Source: Flavobacterium fluviale (GTDB taxonomy: Bacteria > Bacteroidota > Bacteroidia > Flavobacteriales > Flavobacteriaceae). From it: DNA of 64,000 nt. A program made the translations under genes and the position numbers. The notes under the pieces were generated by a model that saw only the letters and a program-made list of their open reading frames with translations, did not search any database and was not told the origin of the DNA. Location: contig NZ_CP030261.1 of assembly GCF_003312915.1 (NCBI RefSeq), positions 3,968,001 through 4,032,000 of the forward strand, in the 5' to 3' direction. Every line of letters begins with the position of its first letter. Within the stretch, counting starts at the first letter, position 1. Shown here piece after piece: positions 8,392-16,861 of the stretch.

Positions 8392-9441
8392 TTATAATGA
8401 GTTACCAATTCCTACCAAAACGATTGCAAGCATAATCAGCCCAATCCCCCAGAAAAAAGTTCTTAATGTTTTTTTAGAAACTCCTTTCCATTCTTTCAAA
8501 TAAAATCCCCAAAAGTTTGCTGTTAAAATAATGGTTGCCATGTGCAGAATCCATGAGCTGGCACCATTTCCGAGTTTGCTCTCTCCCATTCCGTAAAAGA
8601 AAAACTGTAAAAACCACATGGTTCCGGCAAGAGCAGAAAACAAAACATTTTTAGTAATCGGAGTAGATTTATCTGTGTAATTTTTAATCGATTTATTTTT
8701 AAAATTCAAATAAAGACACCAGATAAAGTTGGTTGTTAATCCGCCCCAAAGCAAAACAACATAAGTCACATTATTTTGAAATAACGGATTTGAGCCAGTT
8801 ATTACCGCTTGCTCTGCCATTGATTTTCCTGCTTCAATTCCGTAATTAAAAAAGGAGCTTAAAATTCCTGAAATCACAGCTACAATAAGCCCTTTTACCA
8901 AATTGAAATCTTTGTCTTTATCCTCATGCCCTGTCGCAAAGTCTTTTTCTTTAAGCATTCCTGCTTTTCCAGAAATAGCAATTCCTATAAGATATACCAC
9001 CACTCCCAATAAAACGATCTGCCCGCCAGTGTTAGAAAGCATGTCAGAAAACGAAATCTTCCCTTCTGTTGGAACAAAATCATAGTAAATGGATGGTACT
9101 AAAGCTCCAAATGCAGAGCAGAATCCTAAAGTAATTGAATTCCCTAAAGACATTCCCAAGTAACGAACTCCCAAACCATAAGTCAAACCTCCAATTCCCC
9201 ATATCAATCCCATTGAATAAGTAAAGGCTTTTATTGATGGAGAAGCTTCTGCAATAATTGCAGCAAAATTTGGAATCGTTAAGTAAGCTGCAATTGGCGG
9301 AACGATCAGCCAAGAGAAAAATCCTCCTACCAGCCAATAGCTTTCCCAAGCCCAGTCTTTTACTTTTTTAAAAGGCATATAAAAACTACCTGAAGAAAAT
9401 CCTCCGATAGAATGAAAAATGATTCCTAATAATGATTCCAT
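8392..9441 (-). CDS. rhaT: L-rhamnose/proton symporter RhaT
   Basis: A 349-residue inner-membrane protein of the RhaT family, with about ten hydrophobic segments across its length. The N-terminal text HSIGGFSSGSFYMPFKKVK and the run YWLVGGFFSWLIVPP are typical of RhaT proteins. It imports L-rhamnose with a proton, after rhamnose is released from rhamnogalacturonan. It is the first gene of the minus-strand unit, divergent from the gntR gene. Length and membrane layout match the family, so confidence is high. Confidence 0.92.
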   Translation of the reverse strand: MESLLGIIFHSIGGFSSGSFYMPFKKVKDWAWESYWLVGGFFSWLIVPPIAAYLTIPNFAAIIAEASPSIKAFTYSMGLIWGIGGLTYGLGVRYLGMSLGNSITLGFCSAFGALVPSIYYDFVPTEGKISFSDMLSNTGGQIVLLGVVVYLIGIAISGKAGMLKEKDFATGHEDKDKDFNLVKGLIVAVISGILSSFFNYGIEAGKSMAEQAVITGSNPLFQNNVTYVVLLWGGLTTNFIWCLYLNFKNKSIKNYTDKSTPITKNVLFSALAGTMWFLQFFFYGMGESKLGNGASSWILHMATIILTANFWGFYLKEWKGVSKKTLRTFFWGIGLIMLAIVLVGIGNSL

Positions 9442-9523
9442 TTAATAATTTTTGGTTTAAGGTTAGTTTGATAGTAATTTGGTTTTGTAAAATAATAGAA
9501 TGTCAAAAACAAAACTGTCCTGT

Positions 9524-9538
9524 ACTATCCTTTATAGT
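9524..9538. promoter_or_regulatory. Candidate operator in the rhaT-gntR divergent region
   Basis: The 385-base gap 9442-9826 must hold the promoters of rhaT (minus) and the GntR gene (plus). ACTAT-CCTTT-ATAGT at 9524-9538 is a 5-bp-arm inverted repeat about 85 bases before the rhaT start; a further ACTATAGT palindrome is at 9738-9745, nearer the regulator gene. Their similarity to the palindrome before the isomerase gene suggests a shared regulator. No clear -33/-7 pair could be assigned here. The rest of the gap shows no coding frame. Confidence 0.35.
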
Positions 9539-9826
9539 TCTTGTGTTTTTTTGTTAAAACTAAGGATTATTAGAAATAAGGCACTGTAATTATTGGGTAA
9601 ATAAATTTAAAATAGCTATTTTAGCAATCGATTTCGTAATTATTGAATCCTCATTCAGAAGAAAATTCAAGAATTATAAAAAAAGTATTACAAGCCTTAA
9701 TATATTCTCTTTTTTAAAAAAGTAAAATAATTTAACCACTATAGTTATTTCACTTAAAAAAGAAGAAGAAAATTAGAATTCAAAATTGGTTTCGTTGAAA
9801 GATGAAACAAATTTCCAGACATAATC

Positions 9827-10867
9827 ATGATTAAATTAATTAAAATAGACGAAGATTCAAGAGTACCTAAATACAAACAGATTGTTGACTCTATTCTTCA
9901 AAACATCGCCAACGGAAATTTAAAAATCAACCAAAAAATTCCCTCCATCAATAGTTTTAGCGAAGAATTTTATATGTCTCGAGACACTGTCGAAAAGGCT
10001 TATAATATTTTGAAAGAACGTAAAATTATTTCTTCGATTAGAGGAAAAGGATATTACATTACAAGAACAAAATTAGAATCGAAAGTCAATATTTTGTTTC
10101 TGACTAATAAGCTGAGTTCCTATAAAATGAAGACTTATAGTTCTTTCATCAATACTCTTGGAGCAAATGCACACGTTGACCTGCAAATTTACCATTGCGA
10201 CGAAACTTTGTTTTTGAATATCTTAGATAAGTTTGAAGGCGCTTACGATTATTATGTAATTACAACCCATTTTAAAACTGACGAACTTAAGCATTTGAGT
10301 TTTACAGATGAAGTGGTAAATGCCATAAAAAATATTCCGACAGAAAAACTGGTTGTTCTGGATAATATTAAATTAGGAACCAGCGACGATGTCATTAAAA
10401 TTTATCAGGATTTTGAAAATGATATTTATAATGCTTTAAAAGAAGGTCTTTCTAAAATAGCCAAATACAAACGCTTAATTTTGGTTTATCCAGACAAAGC
10501 TGTTTATCCGTATCCGAGAAGAATTTTACACGGATTTAGAAAATTCTGCGTCGAACATGAAATCAATTTTGAAATTCTAAGTGAGGTTTACGATGACATG
10601 ATCCTTAAAAAAGGAGATTTATTTATCACTATTGAAGAATCTGATTTAGTGAATTTAATGAAACAAATTCGTGATGAGGAATTTGTTCTAGGAAAAGAAA
10701 TTGGAGTTATTTCCTATAATGATACGCCTCTTAAAGAGCTGTTAGGAATTACCGTAATGTCAACCGATTTTAATATAATGGGCGAAACGGCCGCAAGAAT
10801 GATTTTGAATAAAGAAAAAGGTCAGGTAAAAGTTCCTTTTAATTTTATTGATAGAAATTCTATTTAA
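9827..10867 (+). CDS. GntR-family regulator with a sugar-binding-protein-like effector domain
   Basis: A 346-residue transcription factor. Residues about 1-75 form the GntR winged helix: VPKYKQIVDSILQNIANG, then EFYMSRDTVEKAYNILKE as recognition region and IRGKGYYI as the wing. The remainder (about 85-340) looks like a periplasmic-binding-protein/LacI-type ligand domain, as in other Bacteroidota sugar regulators of this layout. It is divergent from rhaT, so the most likely role is rhamnose- or rhamnulose-responsive control of the cluster. Bacteroides species use an AraC-type RhaR for this job, so the GntR type is a lineage difference. The ligand is inferred, not seen. Confidence 0.85.
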   Translation: MIKLIKIDEDSRVPKYKQIVDSILQNIANGNLKINQKIPSINSFSEEFYMSRDTVEKAYNILKERKIISSIRGKGYYITRTKLESKVNILFLTNKLSSYKMKTYSSFINTLGANAHVDLQIYHCDETLFLNILDKFEGAYDYYVITTHFKTDELKHLSFTDEVVNAIKNIPTEKLVVLDNIKLGTSDDVIKIYQDFENDIYNALKEGLSKIAKYKRLILVYPDKAVYPYPRRILHGFRKFCVEHEINFEILSEVYDDMILKKGDLFITIEESDLVNLMKQIRDEEFVLGKEIGVISYNDTPLKELLGITVMSTDFNIMGETAARMILNKEKGQVKVPFNFIDRNSI

Positions 10868-10959
10868 AAAAGGTTCAAAGTTGCAGAGGTTCAGAGGAAC
10901 AAAGGTTTGTGTTCTTTGTCTGAAACTAAATTGCCGTTTGCTCCTATCTTAAATGTATA

Positions 10960-10994
10960 AAAAAACCTCGCTTGATTTCTCAGCGAGGTTTTTT
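10960..10994. terminator. Bidirectional terminator between gntR and the H1-like gene
   Basis: Arms AAAAAACCTCGCT (10960-10972) and AGCGAGGTTTTTT (10982-10994) pair perfectly around a 9-base loop. The A-run on one side and T-run on the other make it work for both the plus-strand gntR gene and the converging minus-strand small gene. Confidence 0.9.
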
Positions 10995-11012
10995 ACTATT
11001 CTGTAAAGAAAA

Positions 11013-11189
11013 TTATTTTTTTGATTCTTCGATAGAAACTTTTCTGAACTCTTTTAAAAGTTTTTCAATTTCTAATGTAGCTTTACGTGCTCTTGGACCT
11101 GCTGCTTTAATTCCTTTTTCAGTTAAAGATTCAGCTTCTGCTTTAAATGTGTCAATTTCGGCGTTGATTTTTACTAATAAATCTTTCAT
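11013..11189 (-). CDS. Small histone H1-like (Hc1-type) basic protein
   Basis: A 58-residue frame starting MKDLLVKINAEIDTFKAEAE and ending in EEFRK-like, Lys-rich text (KLLKEFRKVSIEESKK). It is a helical, Lys/Glu-rich protein with GPRARKATLEIEKLL in the middle, matching the short proteins annotated as histone H1 in flavobacteria. It probably binds DNA and affects nucleoid packing, which is inferred from the family. Support for a real gene: a near-consensus promoter 26 bases upstream (11215-11245), a terminator just after the stop, and clean coding text. An overlapping plus-strand frame is a shadow of it. Confidence 0.85.
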   Translation of the reverse strand: MKDLLVKINAEIDTFKAEAESLTEKGIKAAGPRARKATLEIEKLLKEFRKVSIEESKK

Positions 11190-11214
11190 GCTTATATATT
11201 GTTAAATTAAGCCA

Positions 11215-11245
11215 CAAAAATAAAAGTTTGTGTGATAGTTACAAC
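11215..11245 (-). promoter_or_regulatory. Bacteroidota-type promoter of the H1-like gene
   Basis: Read on the minus strand: GTTG (one mismatch to the -33 TTTG), exactly 19 bases, then TATTTTTG, a perfect match to the -7 consensus TAnnTTTG. The transcript would start some 18 bases before the ATG. The remaining gap to 11496 (about 250 bases) shows no gene. Confidence 0.55.
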
Positions 11246-11496
11246 AAAATTGCTGTTAAATTTAATGCAGTTTTTCATTCATTTTCTTTACAATAAATTG
11301 ACCTCCCAGTTTTGCCAAAACACAGCAAACACAAACAACTAGCAATCAAATACTTATTTATCAAATAAAATAATCATGATCGTTTTGAAGCTTTGTACAT
11401 TACTTTCGCCCAAGTAAAAAAATTGTATGAAATATAGCAGAGAACGCTGTGTTGTGTTAATTTAAAAGTGGAAAAAATACTCAAAAAAGGGAAATT

Positions 11497-12858
11497 TTAC
11501 TCAATCAGCATCTTATTGATGTAGACATTTTTTAAAATGACGCCATCTATAATGCTTTTATCAAACTTAGTTTTTGCAGTTTCTATATTTAAATTTTCAA
11601 ATTTAAAATTACTCAATCGAACATTTGGATCTTTTTCTACGCCGTAAAAATTACTGCATTTAAGAGTTATATTTTTCAAAGTAATATGATCGCCATAAGA
11701 TAAAGGAATATCCGTACGACCTTTTAAATCATAAAATTGTCTCCAGGCAAAAATCGCTAAACCGGTTTCGGCTTCACCTTTTATATTTTCAACTAAAATA
11801 TATTCATACCGCTGTGGTGTATCTGGGCGCATTTTTAGCCAAAGCAATCTTGAAGCGCCTTCAATTTTACAATTCCGAAATATAACATTTCGATTATGAA
11901 TTGCTTCACTCCCATTTGTCAATGCCGAATGACAAAAACCAAAAGTACAGTCTTCAATTATAATGTTTTTGTTGGGGCCGTTGTTGTTATCTTGATCTGC
12001 GTACGGTCCTTTGCCGCCTTTTAAAGCTACCGCATCATCATTAACAGACATGTAGCAGCCCTTTATCAAAACATTTTCGCACACATCAAGATCGACGGCA
12101 TCTGTACTTGGCGCTTTTATGCCAATGTGCGGTGAAAAAATATGAAGTCCGAGCAGTTTTACGTTCTCACATTTATAAAAATGATTCGTCCAAAAACCAG
12201 AATTGACCATTTTTACATCCTGAAACTGTACATTATTAGAGTTCCAAACAAAAACTAATCTTGGTCTTGAAACCTCAAGATTCGTACAATCTGGATTTTC
12301 ACTGCGTCTTTTCCAGAAAGCTTCCCAAAACTTTTTTCCGTTTCCGTTTATGGTGCCTTCCCCAGAAATAGAAAAATAATCTACTCCATACGCATTAATC
12401 AAAGCCGGAAAATAATCTAAATTCTGCCCTTCCATTCGCGAAGGCATTATTGGATAATCAGTAATGACATCAGATCCTTTTAAAACTGCCCCTTTAACCA
12501 AATGTAAAACTGTTTTTGGCTTAAAAAATAAGGCCCCGCTTAAAAATACGCCTTTCGGAATCACGATTACGCCGCCGCCGTCGGCCGAAGCTTTATCAAT
12601 AACAGCTTGTATGGTTTGGGTTTGAATTAAAGTACTATCCTTTTTAACTCCAAAATTGGTAATTACATATTGCTTTCCTAAATTTTCGAGCTTTAATTTT
12701 TGATGTTCTTTAAACCAGTTTCGTATTGGAGTTCCATCAGGGAAATTTTCGGTTTTCTGCTGTGAAAAAGAGAAATTAAATACTCCGATGATAATGAGGA
12801 CTACTAGATTATTTCTCATTTTCAAAACATTTGTTATCAGTGAATTATTTAATTTCAA
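11497..12858 (-). CDS. Divergent GH28-family glycoside hydrolase (polygalacturonase-like)
   Basis: A 453-residue secreted right-handed beta-helix protein; the signal peptide is about residues 1-32, ending in FSQQ. The pectin-lyase-like start NFGVKKDSTLIQTQTIQAVIDKA is typical of GH28. Catalytic-region text is present but altered: STDAVDLD and VNDDAVALKGG keep the acidic residues and WLKMRP keeps the Lys, while the usual GHG motif is replaced by FCHSALTNGSEA. It may therefore act on rhamnogalacturonan or another substrate rather than plain polygalacturonan. Its start overlaps the end of the upstream DUF4861 gene by 14 bases, so the two are one operon. Confidence 0.85.
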   Translation of the reverse strand: MKLNNSLITNVLKMRNNLVVLIIIGVFNFSFSQQKTENFPDGTPIRNWFKEHQKLKLENLGKQYVITNFGVKKDSTLIQTQTIQAVIDKASADGGGVIVIPKGVFLSGALFFKPKTVLHLVKGAVLKGSDVITDYPIMPSRMEGQNLDYFPALINAYGVDYFSISGEGTINGNGKKFWEAFWKRRSENPDCTNLEVSRPRLVFVWNSNNVQFQDVKMVNSGFWTNHFYKCENVKLLGLHIFSPHIGIKAPSTDAVDLDVCENVLIKGCYMSVNDDAVALKGGKGPYADQDNNNGPNKNIIIEDCTFGFCHSALTNGSEAIHNRNVIFRNCKIEGASRLLWLKMRPDTPQRYEYILVENIKGEAETGLAIFAWRQFYDLKGRTDIPLSYGDHITLKNITLKCSNFYGVEKDPNVRLSNFKFENLNIETAKTKFDKSIIDGVILKNVYINKMLIE

Positions 12859-14134
12859 CTTTTATTTTAGCCGAAAGCTGTTTCGCTAAATTGGTTACAT
12901 AATTGGTAAAAAAAGCCGAATCATTAAATCCTTTATCTGCACTTAATTCCCAAGCCGCAATCGCATAATAACTAATTTCTTTATTGTTTTCAACCTTTAA
13001 TTTTGCCAAGTAAGAATCTGTTAACTGACCCGTTTTAGGAGCTTCTATGTAACCTTCGTAAATGTTTTTTGGAACTAAAATAGCGGTTCCTAAAATCCAT
13101 TGACGCTCGTAGGTCAAATAGTCATGCTGAATCAAACAGATCCAATCTCCAGATTCAATAACCTGCAGCGGATTTTTATTGTTTAAATTTGAAATTGCGG
13201 CAAGAAAAGTCTCTTTGCCTTTAATTCCGTTTATGGACACTGTATTTTTAAAACCGTACATTCCCGGCCAGATCGAAGTCGTTTCTTGTACTTGGTACAA
13301 ATTGTCTGAAGCTTTCCAATTTTCGTACTGATAACTCAAAACAGAATTTACTGGACCTTCGCTCACTATTTTAAAAGTTGTTTTTTCGACATTATTTATA
13401 GTGTCATTTCCTAAAATCCCCAGTCTATTAATCTTGTTATCAATCAGCAAAGCATAACCTCCAAGTCCAGCTGAATTTCCAACAGGAAATATATCTCTTC
13501 CCCAATCGTACATGACGTGGTAATTATCTTCGACAGCGCCTTTACTATTTATACCCACATTTTCTGGCGTTATGCCTGGAAGTTTTTTTCCAAAAACATC
13601 TTTAGAATTTCTTCCGTCTAAATAATGCCTAAAGCCCACTTTATCATTTTCCCAAGTTGGTCCGTCTGTTTGATATTTTTGATATCCCAATTTTTTATGA
13701 ACCTGATTGGCCATCAAAACCTCTTGTGTATCTGGATGTACAGGAAGATTTTTTCCTTCTCTTTTTCCAAAACGTGCACTAGTTTTTACAGTAAATTTGG
13801 GATCTGTATCAGACCATTTTAAATGGATATTTTTTTCCTCATTTGGCAAAAAATCAGCTGTAAAAAAAAGTTCGTCCCATTTTCCATCTCCATTCAGATC
13901 GTTGGTCTGGGCAGGAATTGTATCTGTTTTAAAAAGCAAAATTGGAAAAACTCCTTTAGCATCCATCTTGCCCAGCTCGCCCCTTTGTATTGAAATTGCT
14001 TTTTGAGATAACGCAGCTGAACTGCTGTTTTTTAAAACAATATCTTTTTCTGAAACATTTTGAGAAACTTTACAACTTGTAAAAAGTGCTGTAATTAAAG
14101 TAATTGGAAGATAAAATAACACTGCTTTTTTCAT
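12845..14134 (-). CDS. DUF4861 lipoprotein, pectin-locus associated
   Basis: A 429-residue protein with a lipoprotein signal (lipobox LFTSC, Cys near 21). The body matches the DUF4861 pattern: RGELGKMDAKGVFPILL, DLNGDGKWDELFF, then GPTWENDKVGFRHYLDGRNSKDVFGKKLPG-type text (given here only in part), YHVMYDWGRDIFPVG and the beta-rich C-terminal half. No enzymatic activity is established from the sequence. A second, shorter DUF4861 protein occurs inside the large pectin locus at 55.8 kb, and both are next to pectin-active enzymes, so a role in rhamnogalacturonan breakdown is likely. The 3' end overlaps the GH28 gene. Confidence 0.85.
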   Translation of the reverse strand: MKKAVLFYLPITLITALFTSCKVSQNVSEKDIVLKNSSSAALSQKAISIQRGELGKMDAKGVFPILLFKTDTIPAQTNDLNGDGKWDELFFTADFLPNEEKNIHLKWSDTDPKFTVKTSARFGKREGKNLPVHPDTQEVLMANQVHKKLGYQKYQTDGPTWENDKVGFRHYLDGRNSKDVFGKKLPGITPENVGINSKGAVEDNYHVMYDWGRDIFPVGNSAGLGGYALLIDNKINRLGILGNDTINNVEKTTFKIVSEGPVNSVLSYQYENWKASDNLYQVQETTSIWPGMYGFKNTVSINGIKGKETFLAAISNLNNKNPLQVIESGDWICLIQHDYLTYERQWILGTAILVPKNIYEGYIEAPKTGQLTDSYLAKLKVENNKEISYYAIAAWELSADKGFNDSAFFTNYVTNLAKQLSAKIKVEIK

Positions 14135-14165
14135 TCTTTCTGACTCTTTATTTTTTTTAGAACAA

Positions 14166-14200
14166 TTTAAGTGTTTTTAATTGTTATTACAACACTTAAA
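14166..14200. promoter_or_regulatory. Palindrome upstream of the DUF4861-GH28 unit, candidate operator
   Basis: TTTAAGTGTT (14166-14175) and AACACTTAAA (14191-14200) are perfect 10-bp arms with a 15-base spacer, 32-66 bases before the start codon. Such spacing suits a dimeric regulator contacting two half sites, or a hairpin leader. A shorter inverted repeat with the same TTAAGT core lies before the AraC gene at 18500-18520. Confidence 0.4.
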
Positions 14201-14237
14201 ATAAAAACTTTGTTTAGAAAGAATTTCAGCATACTCC

Positions 14238-14277
14238 AAAAAAAAATGCAGGATAAAGAACAACACTTATCCTGCAT
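14238..14277 (-). terminator. Rho-independent terminator of the 146-residue gene
   Basis: Perfect 11-bp stem with arms ATGCAGGATAA (14246-14256) and TTATCCTGCAT (14267-14277), 10-base loop. On the minus strand it is followed by nine T residues. It ends the gene that stops at 14348. Confidence 0.88.
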
Positions 14278-14347
14278 CAAAGCACAACTTTAAATCAAGT
14301 CAAAATTAAAAATGTGTGCACGAAAAAATATAAAAAAAATAAATAAA

Positions 14348-14788
14348 TTACATTAGAAAATACATTGCTTTGTAATAATCCGAAGTTGTTGACTGCGGCA
14401 TGTTTGATTCGGTTACCGGAATTTTTTCATTTTTAAAATCTAATGTCTTTTTAAAAAATGTTTTCAATTCCTTGAAAATTTCCCGGCTTGTTTTTGATTC
14501 GTCAAATAAAATCAAATTATTAATTGCTTCTAAAAATGCTAAGCTTGTATAAAATTGTTTATTAAACAAACAAACCAAAACATTTGTCCTTTTATTTTCC
14601 TGCAAAAAACCGATCAGTTCTTCTCTATTATACACCACATAGACAATACGGTCGTATGGTTTTACCTCTTCTTCACTATGATCAAAAAATGATTTTTCCG
14701 AAAATTCGAATTCATCTTTAAACTTGCGCTTAAACATTTTTAGGAAGATACCTTTGTTATCCCGCACTAGTACTCGTTCTTTTTGCAT
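14348..14788 (-). CDS. Hypothetical protein, possibly a degenerate receiver-like domain
   Basis: A 146-residue soluble protein that I do not recognise. The start KERVLVRDNKGIFLKMFKRKF and later RIVYVVYNREELIGFL and TNVLVCLFN alternate strands and helices like a response-regulator receiver domain, but the phosphate-accepting Asp and Lys are not evident. It is a real gene by its strong terminator and ordinary codon pattern. It stands alone on the minus strand, about 100 bases from the YcxB-like gene, and not far from a two-component pair. A non-phosphorylated signalling or adaptor role is possible but unproven. Confidence 0.65.
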   Translation of the reverse strand: MQKERVLVRDNKGIFLKMFKRKFKDEFEFSEKSFFDHSEEEVKPYDRIVYVVYNREELIGFLQENKRTNVLVCLFNKQFYTSLAFLEAINNLILFDESKTSREIFKELKTFFKKTLDFKNEKIPVTESNMPQSTTSDYYKAMYFLM

Positions 14789-14884
14789 TTTATACTTTTA
14801 AGATAGGACAAAATTAGTGAGGCACTAAACTCTTAATTACCCCAATATGTCATAAAACAAACAGAATAAGTTTTTTTTTATCTT

Positions 14885-15418
14885 TTAGACTTTAGTAATA
14901 GACATAATATTTTTTTCTACGAAACTGAGCAGCTCTTCCATCTGCAAATGATTGTAATTTTTCTTGGAGATCGAAATAATATAAGTGTTTCTTTCCTTTA
15001 TATATAGAAATAAAAAATTCTTTGTGGATATTACCTTTTCAATCTTTGTCCATTTATGATTTAATTCGCCTAAAGGAGATGTTATGCAAATGTCCGAATA
15101 CGTAAACTGGAGCTTGTATTTGTTTTGAAATTTAGCAGATCCAAGCATTTTTTTGGTCAGCTTAAGAACCAGTAATGCAATCATATCCATACATGAAAAA
15201 TGAATTAGCACAAAAAGCACAATTAAAATCAAACTTTTAATTAGCCACTGCAAGAAATCATTTTCGAGCATGAAATCTATAGAAATTACAAACATTAAGA
15301 TAAGGAGCAGACTAACAACAATTCGCTCTTTAAATAAATGCTTGAAATACATTTTGTTGAGTTTTCTTATTTCACAAGTCTTCAATTGAAACTCTAATGA
15401 AAAATTAGCAGCTGTCAT
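14885..15418 (-). CDS. YcxB-like membrane protein
   Basis: A 177-residue protein. Two adjacent hydrophobic segments (about residues 32-50 and 57-75: VVSLLLILMFVISIDFML and LIKSLILIVLFVLIHF) are followed by a beta-rich C-terminal part with LQFTYSDICITSPLGELNHKWTK-type text, which fits the YcxB-like domain (a PH-like fold after two membrane helices). Function in this family is unknown. It is divergent from the histidine kinase gene and shares a 346-base gap with it. Assignment rests on the two-helix plus PH-like pattern, so it is moderate. Confidence 0.7.
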   Translation of the reverse strand: MTAANFSLEFQLKTCEIRKLNKMYFKHLFKERIVVSLLLILMFVISIDFMLENDFLQWLIKSLILIVLFVLIHFSCMDMIALLVLKLTKKMLGSAKFQNKYKLQFTYSDICITSPLGELNHKWTKIEKVISTKNFLFLYIKERNTYIISISKKNYNHLQMEELLSFVEKNIMSITKV

Positions 15419-15725
15419 GATGTTTTTGTTTTCAGATATAGTATTCTGACAACAAAAATACAGGAGCGATTTCTCATGAAACAGGCGTAAAAGTTTTAAA
15501 AATATTAAAATAGGACTTAGTTGATAGAATTTTTTTTAAGTTAACCAGGCAATTGCAATTTTTTCTAAACAGCGGTTTTTTATAGGTAAAATTGTTTTTA
15601 TAATCAGCCCTGAAAAGACAAAAAAATAACAAAATAAGACTATAAAAATATTTCATATGTAATTTATTTTCAAACACTTAACAATTAACTTTCTTTTACT
15701 AGTAAGTCAAAAATATTTATTTACT

Positions 15726-15756
15726 TTTGAATCCGATTTAAGACAAAATAAATATT
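15726..15756 (+). promoter_or_regulatory. Candidate promoter of the kinase-regulator operon
   Basis: TTTG at 15726-15729, exactly 19 bases, then TAAATATT at 15749-15756, two mismatches from TAnnTTTG. The transcript would begin only a few bases before the ATG at 15765, so the leader would be very short. The rest of the gap 15419-15764 is AT-rich with one unconvincing 67-residue minus frame. Confidence 0.4.
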
Positions 15757-15764
15757 TTCTTACA

Positions 15765-16856
15765 ATGAATTTGAACTTAACGGAAGAAAATCTTAGAGAA
15801 AAAATTAAAGAACTTACATGTCTTTATGAAATTTCTAAGATTATTTCTAAATCTAATTCTATTCACATCCAAACGCTGTATGAAATAATTGTGAGCACAA
15901 AAAATGCCTGGTGCCATAATTCAGATGCCGTCGCAGAAATTCATATTCTGGATTATCATTTGTCAACTTCTGATCTTATCGAATCCAGTATTTTCCAGTC
16001 CAGCACTATAAAAGTCAGGGATCAAAAATCCGGTTGTATTAAGGTTCATTATCCTGCAAAAAAATATACAGAAAATGATTTTCAAGAAGATGAACAAAGA
16101 CTTCTTGACACTATTGCAATTGAAGTTGGAAATTATATCGAAAAATATCAAACACTAGAAAAAAAAGCCGAATTAAGGAGAACAATTGAACGCATGGACC
16201 GTTTGACTCTTTTGGGGGAAATGACCGCAGGAATTGCACATGAACTCAACACTCCTTTAGGCAATATTCTTGGTTTTGCAGAAATAATCAAAGACCAAAA
16301 TACTGATCCTGATATAGATGCAGATATTTCAATTGTAATAAATTCTGTTATTTATTGTCGCGAAATCGTCAAAAAACTCATGTTTTTTTCATGTGAAATG
16401 CCTCAAAAATTAGAATTGCAAGAGCTAAAACCCATTATTCTTTTTGCTTTATCTTTTCTGAAATCGAACTTTCAAAAGAAAGGAATAAAAAGTGAAGTAA
16501 GTTTCAAAAACGAAAAAATTACTGCCAGAATTGATTCGGTTCAAATAACACAGGTTCTATTTAATTTACTCATCAATGCCATATATGCCTCGCCAGAAAA
16601 GAGTACAATAAAAATTAAAGTTGATAACGATGACTGCTGCCTAATTCTCAAAATAGAAGATGAGGGAACTGGTGTGCCCGAAAATATAAAAGAAAAAATA
16701 TTTGAACCCTTTTTTTCAACCAAACCTGTCAATTACGGCTGCGGACTAGGATTGAGTGTCGTACATGGAATAATCAAAAATCACAACGGGGAAATCAGTA
16801 TACAGAACAATATTCCGAATGGAACAATTTTTACAATTAAAATACCATTATTATAA
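15765..16856 (+). CDS. Soluble sensor histidine kinase (NtrB-like)
   Basis: A 363-residue kinase with no membrane segment. An N-terminal region (about 10-130) looks like a GAF-type sensor domain. The dimerisation domain carries the H-box GEMTAGIAHELNTPLG with His159; the ATPase domain has the N-box FNLLINAIYASP, then DEGTGVP and GCGLGLSVVHG. It should sense an internal signal and phosphorylate the NtrC-type regulator encoded five bases downstream. The signal is unknown. The H-box form is the one found in kinases paired with sigma-54 regulators, in agreement with the neighbour. Confidence 0.9.
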   Translation: MNLNLTEENLREKIKELTCLYEISKIISKSNSIHIQTLYEIIVSTKNAWCHNSDAVAEIHILDYHLSTSDLIESSIFQSSTIKVRDQKSGCIKVHYPAKKYTENDFQEDEQRLLDTIAIEVGNYIEKYQTLEKKAELRRTIERMDRLTLLGEMTAGIAHELNTPLGNILGFAEIIKDQNTDPDIDADISIVINSVIYCREIVKKLMFFSCEMPQKLELQELKPIILFALSFLKSNFQKKGIKSEVSFKNEKITARIDSVQITQVLFNLLINAIYASPEKSTIKIKVDNDDCCLILKIEDEGTGVPENIKEKIFEPFFSTKPVNYGCGLGLSVVHGIIKNHNGEISIQNNIPNGTIFTIKIPLL

Positions 16857-16861
16857 ACAAA

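Noticed and set aside
15474..15677. 67-residue minus-strand frame with a hydrophobic start
   Set aside because: Very AT-rich, low-complexity Phe/Lys/Asn text in a promoter gap, no promoter or conserved pattern; a real small membrane peptide cannot be fully excluded.
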